From positions 18,467,594 to 18,531,593 of the forward strand of contig NC_092563.1 in the NCBI RefSeq assembly GCF_037975245.1: a stretch of DNA of 64,000 nt. The letters are read 5' to 3'. Numbering within the stretch: position 1 is the stretch's first letter; every line of letters starts with the position of its first letter. The notes under the pieces were generated by a model, which saw only the letters and a program-made list of their open reading frames with translations, had not been told where the DNA came from and made no database searches. This document shows, piece by piece, positions 62,501-64,000 of this stretch. Origin of the DNA: Apostichopus japonicus (lineage: Eukaryota > Echinodermata > Holothuroidea > Aspidochirotida > Stichopodidae). Made by a program: the position numbers and the translations under genes.

Positions 62501-63124
62501 CAATCTTCTTATATAGGCACCTATTATTCGATACTCTAAGGCCAATGGCACTTCTGGTGATATCAGGTCAGCACGGTGGAAGTTGGAAAATATGCCATCT
62601 AATGTTGCTTCATAATGGCAAGGAATCACTAAGTTATTTGACATTCTGGTTTATATATACCCTGAGTTATAGAAACATTCGCAATATTCATTTATAGCTA
62701 GAAATGATGCTTATTCAAATCAGCTCCCAAGTAATATTATCAAATGCAAGTTTAGTGTATGTGATTCTGAAGAAGCTGGATTACCTTTGAAAATGTGTTA
62801 TCAGGAATTAATCATCCTATTTATTTCATTGTTTGATAGGTTAGCTCGGATGTTGAAATCAGCACACCGGTCATAACATACACTGGGGATCCGCTGGACC
62901 CATCAAACATAACAATCATTGCAGAAAACGAAAAATGCAGTACTGCAGCATCTTTCCCTGAGGCAGTTCTAATCCTGCTGGCAACATATTATGTTTTCAA
63001 CATACAGTATAACGGCAAAGTAAAAGGAACACTGACATTTCTGCAAAATGTTCTGCTGCAATGCAAAGACAAGGGGAAATTGCCTCAAAAGATCATTTCA
63101 TTAATTGCAAAACTTCAAGCATGA
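56347..63124 (+). CDS. SAMD3-like uncharacterised protein, multi-exon gene
   Basis: This span covers eight exons downstream of the transposase-like ORF. All have GT-AG ends and matching phases and end in TGA at 63122. With the tiny first exon they give about 501 residues. The N-terminal exon encodes a basic-to-acidic segment that could be a ubiquitin-like or PB1-like fold. The later exons carry PWPNKFEL..., YPTTDQYNTAAKAVIKSFP, a Lys/Arg/Glu-rich linker, EIRGKFPTLF, and a C-terminal region with FPEAVLILLATYYVFNIQYN. From memory, the WP-F, YP-x-AK-x-I, RFPALF-like and FP-x(5)-LL-x(3)-YxxNI landmarks match proteins annotated in fish and invertebrates as 'SAMD3-like'. Their function is unknown to me. 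No SAM domain was identified here. Confidence 0.82.
57217..57325 (+). CDS. SAMD3-like gene, exon b
   Basis: The acceptor is CCTTTGTCAG and the donor is GTAAGA. The 109 bp in phase encode a Ser-rich linker with SSFTSSSSSDDTIILAGNER, likely disordered. Confidence 0.72.
57979..58146 (+). CDS. SAMD3-like gene, exon c
   Basis: The acceptor is GCTTGATAG and the donor is GTAAGT. It encodes FHEEEKFLPWPNKFELHQDD and then a helical segment ending KMCLFT. The WP-x-x-F start and following helices match a conserved block of the family. Confidence 0.82.
59169..59262 (+). CDS. SAMD3-like gene, exon d
   Basis: The acceptor is TTTTTGTAG and the donor is GTAAGT. It encodes YPTTDQYNTAAKAVIKSFPN and LPFCEPY. 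Phases match exons c and e without any intervening exon, so the ATG-bearing stretch at 58508 is not needed. Confidence 0.85.
60187..60528 (+). CDS. SAMD3-like gene, exon e
   Basis: 114 codons between TTTTGTAG and GTAATT. It is strongly charged (LKDKFRNERRHMTRDVVVKK, later ELQKESTKKKQDKNK), probably helical or coiled-coil and possibly containing a nuclear localisation signal (VKKRKT). It ends EIRGKFPTLFCAEQ, the family's RFPALF-like motif. Confidence 0.88.
60755..60910 (+). repeat. Diverged intronic repeat related to 62165-62440
   Basis: Shares the theme of a short 'TTGGTTAGTAGATGATTCCTA' -like segment, a T-run, then CATTTGAGGTAGACAAAGTTCA with the stretch at 62165-62440. It lies in the intron between exons e and f. 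Confidence 0.45.
61204..61384 (+). CDS. SAMD3-like gene, exon f
   Basis: 60 codons plus one base between TTCATAG and GTAAGT. It encodes IIEDFSAIISWDAVSEMFYK through NNFIQQLTEKDKR, a helical-looking segment following the RFPALF-like motif, as expected for the family. Confidence 0.85.
61911..61996 (+). CDS. SAMD3-like gene, exon g
   Basis: Short exon between TGCTACAG and GTAAGC. It encodes TAALWILPGFLKEDRNFLFI and NSDDD, corresponding to the 'LPxFLxED' block of relatives. Too short for routine ORF detection. Confidence 0.83.
62165..62440 (+). repeat. Diverged tandem intronic repeat
   Basis: About three imperfect copies (roughly 90-130 bp) of the theme TTGGTGAGTAGGTGGTTC, T-rich stretch, AGAGGTCATTTGAGATCAAC. 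It lies in the intron between exons g and h. Confidence 0.5.
62840..63124 (+). CDS. SAMD3-like gene, last exon h
   Basis: The acceptor is GTTTGATAG. 94 codons and TGA. It encodes a beta-like start (VEISTPVITYTGD), then FPEAVLILLATYYVFNIQYN and TLTFLQNVLLQ, the C-terminal signature region of the family. Confidence 0.87.
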   Translation, partial: VSSDVEISTPVITYTGDPLDPSNITIIAENEKCSTAASFPEAVLILLATYYVFNIQYNGKVKGTLTFLQNVLLQCKDKGKLPQKIISLIAKLQA

Positions 63125-64000
63125 TTTATTTCATTTTGTGACTTTTCTTCAAGTTCTATTGTTTTTCTGTTATTTGTTGACCCAGAATTATTGTTAGTTA
63201 TGTTTTTCAGATTGTTTGCTGGATTTGCATAGTGTTGTTTTCAGGGATTTAGTTTGTTAGCACAATTTTACAAGACAAATAATGTGTAAAATGATAATTT
63301 GGGTAATTCTTAATACACTTAAATGATATATAATACTAAACATTACAATATTGGTGAAACAGTGAGATCAGGGGCAACTACAAGTTTGAAGTGCTGTGAC
63401 ATGCCTTGTTATGACGAAGAGCAAAGTTGGGGGCGAAAATTTAGTTGGAACACTAATGCAACTTTATAAAAGGTGTCATATAGTAAAGTCAATAATAAGC
63501 TGTTAATACAATTAGAACTGGGTGTAATAAGAAGGCCAAACAGCAATTAGTTGATATTAAGCAAATTATCTAAGCCAGTAAATTTTTTATACATTCAAAC
63601 CAAGATTGATGAGCATTAAGAATAGCAAATTGTGTACAGTAATATTTTGTGATAAATTGTGGGGTCTACAATAAACATAGAGGGGTATAGTGATTAAGGT
63701 TTAACGTTCAGCCTAGTTGAAGCAAGCTTAGTGTAGACTAATTGTATGCTAGTCTTCCTCAGTTAGCCTCGGTTACACTCAACACAGATGGTTAATGGTG
63801 ATCATTCACAATCATAGGCCTAAACTTAAGCATCACCGTATCTTTGCTCGATTTGATTTTGTTTTTGTCAATTTATACCAAGACCAGGAAGTTGTTATCG
63901 ATAATCTTTGTAATGCTTGATGCACATATAAATAAAATCATGGAGACAATTGCTGGAACAATTAGATCAGTGACAAGAAAGTTCCATATATTGTGGCTTG
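63125..64000 (+). other. 3' flank of SAMD3-like gene with candidate poly(A) signals
   Basis: AATAAA occurs at 63670-63675 and again at 63931-63936, and either could end the transcript. No further gene is seen before the window ends. Confidence 0.4.

Noticed and set aside
52900-63760. CACTA-type terminal inverted repeats around the transposase-like locus
   Set aside because: Several CACTA or TAGTG words occur on each side, but the adjoining bases do not match as inverted repeats and no 3-bp duplication could be paired.

Overview
The window looks like nuclear DNA from an invertebrate animal, probably a marine deuterostome and possibly an echinoderm. The evidence is split genes with GT-AG introns, an animal-type mitochondrial cytochrome P450, a downstream gene resembling SAMD3-like proteins of fish and invertebrates, tRNA-derived SINEs, hAT-type miniature elements, and very abundant (TA)n and poly-G tracts. 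The echinoderm guess is an impression from sequence style and is weak. Nothing prokaryotic is present.

Left part (1.8-15.4 kb, minus strand): a complete nine-exon mitochondrial P450 gene. All eight introns have canonical GT-AG ends and compatible phases, and the exons join into about 548 residues with every P450 hallmark. Its introns hold a tRNA-derived SINE, a hAT-like element with an 8-bp target duplication, and a roughly 2-kb minisatellite. That minisatellite has a 27-bp period and abuts the 5' splice site of exon 3. Each unit repeats the exon 3/intron 3 junction, so intron 3 begins with about 70 tandem GTAAGT donors, most fused to TACTAAC. A 500-bp GGAGAA tract lies just upstream of the P450 start.

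Middle part (15.4-53 kb): no convincing complete gene. It holds two further minisatellites, ten-odd (TA)n arrays, a 580-bp (ATC)n array, two copies of one tRNA-derived SINE, and two elements with hAT-like GGCGTAGGA ends, both with perfect 8-bp target duplications. A few weak candidate exons lie on the minus strand at 27.6-28.7 kb.

Right part (53.3-63.1 kb, plus strand): a two-gene locus. One gene is a single long ORF of about 843 residues: two C2H2 fingers followed by a TNP2/CACTA-like transposase-type core that is apparently intact. The other is an eight- or nine-exon gene of about 501 residues, with a possible ubiquitin-like N-terminus and a SAMD3-like C-terminal region, whose exons flank or follow the transposase-like ORF. 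A tiny upstream exon (ATG plus 8 nt, then GTAAGT) is phase-compatible with both, so the transposase-like ORF may sit in intron 1 of the second gene and share its start. This locus has no long (TA)n arrays.
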